Positions 62,509 through 64,000 of a stretch of 64,000 bases of DNA are shown piece by piece (position 1 is the stretch's first letter; each line of letters starts with the position of its first letter). The DNA is taken from assembly GCF_013387465.1 (NCBI RefSeq), contig NZ_VYGV01000028.1:273501-337500 (forward strand), given 5' to 3'. The stretch is from Hydrogenophaga aromaticivorans (GTDB lineage Bacteria > Pseudomonadota > Gammaproteobacteria > Burkholderiales > Burkholderiaceae_C). The notes beneath the pieces were generated by a model that saw only the letters and a list, made by a program, of their open reading frames with translations, ran no database searches and was not told the origin of the DNA. A program made the position numbers and the translations under genes.

Positions 62509-64000
62509 ATGTTCGAATCCATCCGCAATCACAAGAAGTACCTCATGGGCTTTTTGCTGATCCTGATCGTTCCCGGGTTCGTCCTGTTCGGTGTCCAGGG
62601 CTTTTCTGATCCCAACCCGGGCGGTGAGGCGGTGGCGTCGGTCGACGGCAAGGACATCACCCAGGCCGAATGGGACCAGGCTCATCGCGTGGAGTCGCAA
62701 CGCCTGCGCGATGCCAATCCGACCCTCGACGCCAAGCTGCTCGACAGTGAAGAGTTTCGCTATGCTGCCCTGGAGCGTCTGGTGCGTGACCGTCTGCTGG
62801 TGACAGCGGCCGAAAAATTCAAGCTCTACACCAGCGACCAGCACTTGGCCCGTGCGCTGCAGCAAGACCCGGCCATTGCCGCCCTGCGCCGCGCCGACGG
62901 CACGCTCGATGTCGAGGCCTACAAGCAGCTCGTGGGTCGCCAGGGCATGACGCCCGAGATGTACGAGGCCAATGTGCGGGCCGACCTGTCGAAACAGCAG
63001 GTGGGGCAGGGCGTGACGGGTTCCGGTTTCGTACCGGCCGATCTGGCCCAACTGACGCTCAATGCCTTCTTCGAACGACGCGAAGTGCGCGTGCAGCGCT
63101 TTGCCGCTGCCGACCAGGCCAGCCGCGTTCAGCCCGCCGATGCCGATATCGAGCGCTTCTACCAGGAGAACCCGGCTCTGTTCCAGGCCCCCGAGCAGGC
63201 CGACGTGGAATACCTGGTGCTGGACGCAGCGGCCCTGCAGCAGTCTGTGACCCTCAACGAAGCCGATGTGCGTTCGTACTACGAGCAGAACGTGTCCCGT
63301 CTGTCGGGCAACGAAGAGCGCCGTGCCAGCCACATCCTCTTGAGCGTGCCCGCGGGCGCGCCCGCGACAGAAAAAGATGCCGTGCGCCAGCGTGCGCAGG
63401 CGCTGCTCGAACAGGTTCGCAAAGCCCCGCAAACCTTCGCAGCCGTGGCCAAGGCCGAGTCGAAAGATCCGGGCTCTGCGGCTAATGGCGGCGACCTGGA
63501 TTATTTCGGTCGTGGCGCCATGGTCAAGCCCTTTGAAGACGCGGTGTTTGCGCTGGAAAAGGGCGCGATCTCCGACGTGGTCGAGACCGACTTCGGTTTT
63601 CACATCATCCAGCTGACCGATATCAAGGCGCCCAAACCGCGCAGCTTTGACGAAATGCGCGCGCAGATCGAAACCGATCTGAAACAGCAACAGGCGCAAA
63701 AGCTGTTCGCCGAAACCGCAGACACCTTTGGCAACCTGGTCTACGAGCAGGCAGACAGCCTCCAGCCCGCGGCCGAGCGCCTGAAGCTTGAAGTGAAGAC
63801 TTTCAAGGGGCTGACGCGTCAGCCCGGTGCGGACGCCGGCGTGCTGGCGAATCCGCGGCTGCTCGATGCCATCTTCGCGCCCGAGGCGGTGCAAAGCAAG
63901 CGCAACACCGAAGCGGTGGAAACCGGATCCGGTCAGCTGGTCGCAGCACGTGTGGTGAGTCACGCCCCCGCCCGCACCAAACCCCTGGCCGAAGTGCGCG
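62509..64000 (+). CDS. PpiD/SurA-like peptidylprolyl isomerase (periplasmic foldase), 3' end outside the window
   Basis: The frame is open from ATG 62509 to the window edge (at least 497 residues). It has the PpiD opening MFESIRNHKKYLMGFLLILI with a single N-terminal membrane anchor, a SurA_N-type chaperone domain (about residues 40-170) and a parvulin domain (RRASHILLSVPAGAPATEKD, then GDLDYFGRGAMVKPFEDAVF and FGFHIIQLTD). It helps fold outer-membrane and secreted proteins leaving the Sec translocon. GGAATTCAAGGC supplies the ribosome site. In relatives I expect it next to hupB and tRNA-Val. Confidence 0.93.
   Translation, partial: MFESIRNHKKYLMGFLLILIVPGFVLFGVQGFSDPNPGGEAVASVDGKDITQAEWDQAHRVESQRLRDANPTLDAKLLDSEEFRYAALERLVRDRLLVTAAEKFKLYTSDQHLARALQQDPAIAALRRADGTLDVEAYKQLVGRQGMTPEMYEANVRADLSKQQVGQGVTGSGFVPADLAQLTLNAFFERREVRVQRFAAADQASRVQPADADIERFYQENPALFQAPEQADVEYLVLDAAALQQSVTLNEADVRSYYEQNVSRLSGNEERRASHILLSVPAGAPATEKDAVRQRAQALLEQVRKAPQTFAAVAKAESKDPGSAANGGDLDYFGRGAMVKPFEDAVFALEKGAISDVVETDFGFHIIQLTDIKAPKPRSFDEMRAQIETDLKQQQAQKLFAETADTFGNLVYEQADSLQPAAERLKLEVKTFKGLTRQPGADAGVLANPRLLDAIFAPEAVQSKRNTEAVETGSGQLVAARVVSHAPARTKPLAEVR

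Overview
The window is GC-rich DNA from a betaproteobacterium, most likely a member of the Comamonadaceae close to Hydrogenophaga. I infer this from the gene families, from orphan Bug-type solute-binding genes, from the arginine-type EF-P/EarP pair, and from a family-typical intergenic repeat. No identity search was possible.

Positions 1-17018 look like core chromosome. They hold the 3' part of an RND multidrug pump gene with its outer-membrane factor, a LOG-family hydrolase, an AEC permease, efp with its rhamnosyltransferase gene earP, and uvrC. A class III cyclase, pgsA, a DMT exporter, a LysR regulator with a fluoroacetate-dehalogenase-like hydrolase and a D-malate/tartrate dehydrogenase, hupB and an intact tRNA-Val(UAC) follow. 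The core resumes at 62417 with a tRNA-type terminator and a ppiD-like foldase gene that runs off the window.

Between the intact tRNA-Val and a decayed copy of its 3' end (62380-62416) lies about 45.4 kb that I read as an old, composite genomic island. Its left end carries an IS21 istB remnant and a LuxR fragment. The cargo is mostly catabolic. (1) 18.7-34.0 kb: a mandelate set (benzoylformate decarboxylase, aldehyde dehydrogenase, ketopantoate-reductase-family protein, TRAP binding protein, FMN mandelate dehydrogenase) faces an eight-gene operon (Liv ABC transporter, outer-membrane protein, nitrilase, aldoxime dehydratase) controlled by a divergent AraC regulator. Together they could convert aryl aldoximes and nitriles through mandelate to benzoate. 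(2) 34.3-43.7 kb: two LuxR-type regulators, a GH3 beta-glucosidase, a porin and a complete sugar ABC transporter. A shared 25-bp element lies about 90 bp upstream of both the glucosidase and porin genes. (3) 43.7-46.6 kb: an Lrp regulator, an 8-bp tandem repeat, and a set of gene remnants (aminotransferase, enoyl-CoA hydratase, SDR and SnoaL pieces). (4) 46.6-56.0 kb: a LysR-regulated cluster with a Bug binding protein, MaoC-type hydratase, family III CoA-transferase, CitE-type lyase, fumarase/PcaB-superfamily lyase, porin, and a 676-residue PrpF isomerase fused to a signal-less Bug domain. I propose that it converts aconitate through itaconate to pyruvate and acetyl-CoA. (5) 56.0-61.8 kb: a ChrA stub, ccoG, a short acyl-CoA-dehydrogenase-like gene, a CidA/CidB-type pair, a MocR regulator and rnk.

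The most novel items are the PrpF-Bug fusion, the proposed aconitate-itaconate route, the aldoxime-nitrile-mandelate module and the shared glucosidase/porin element.
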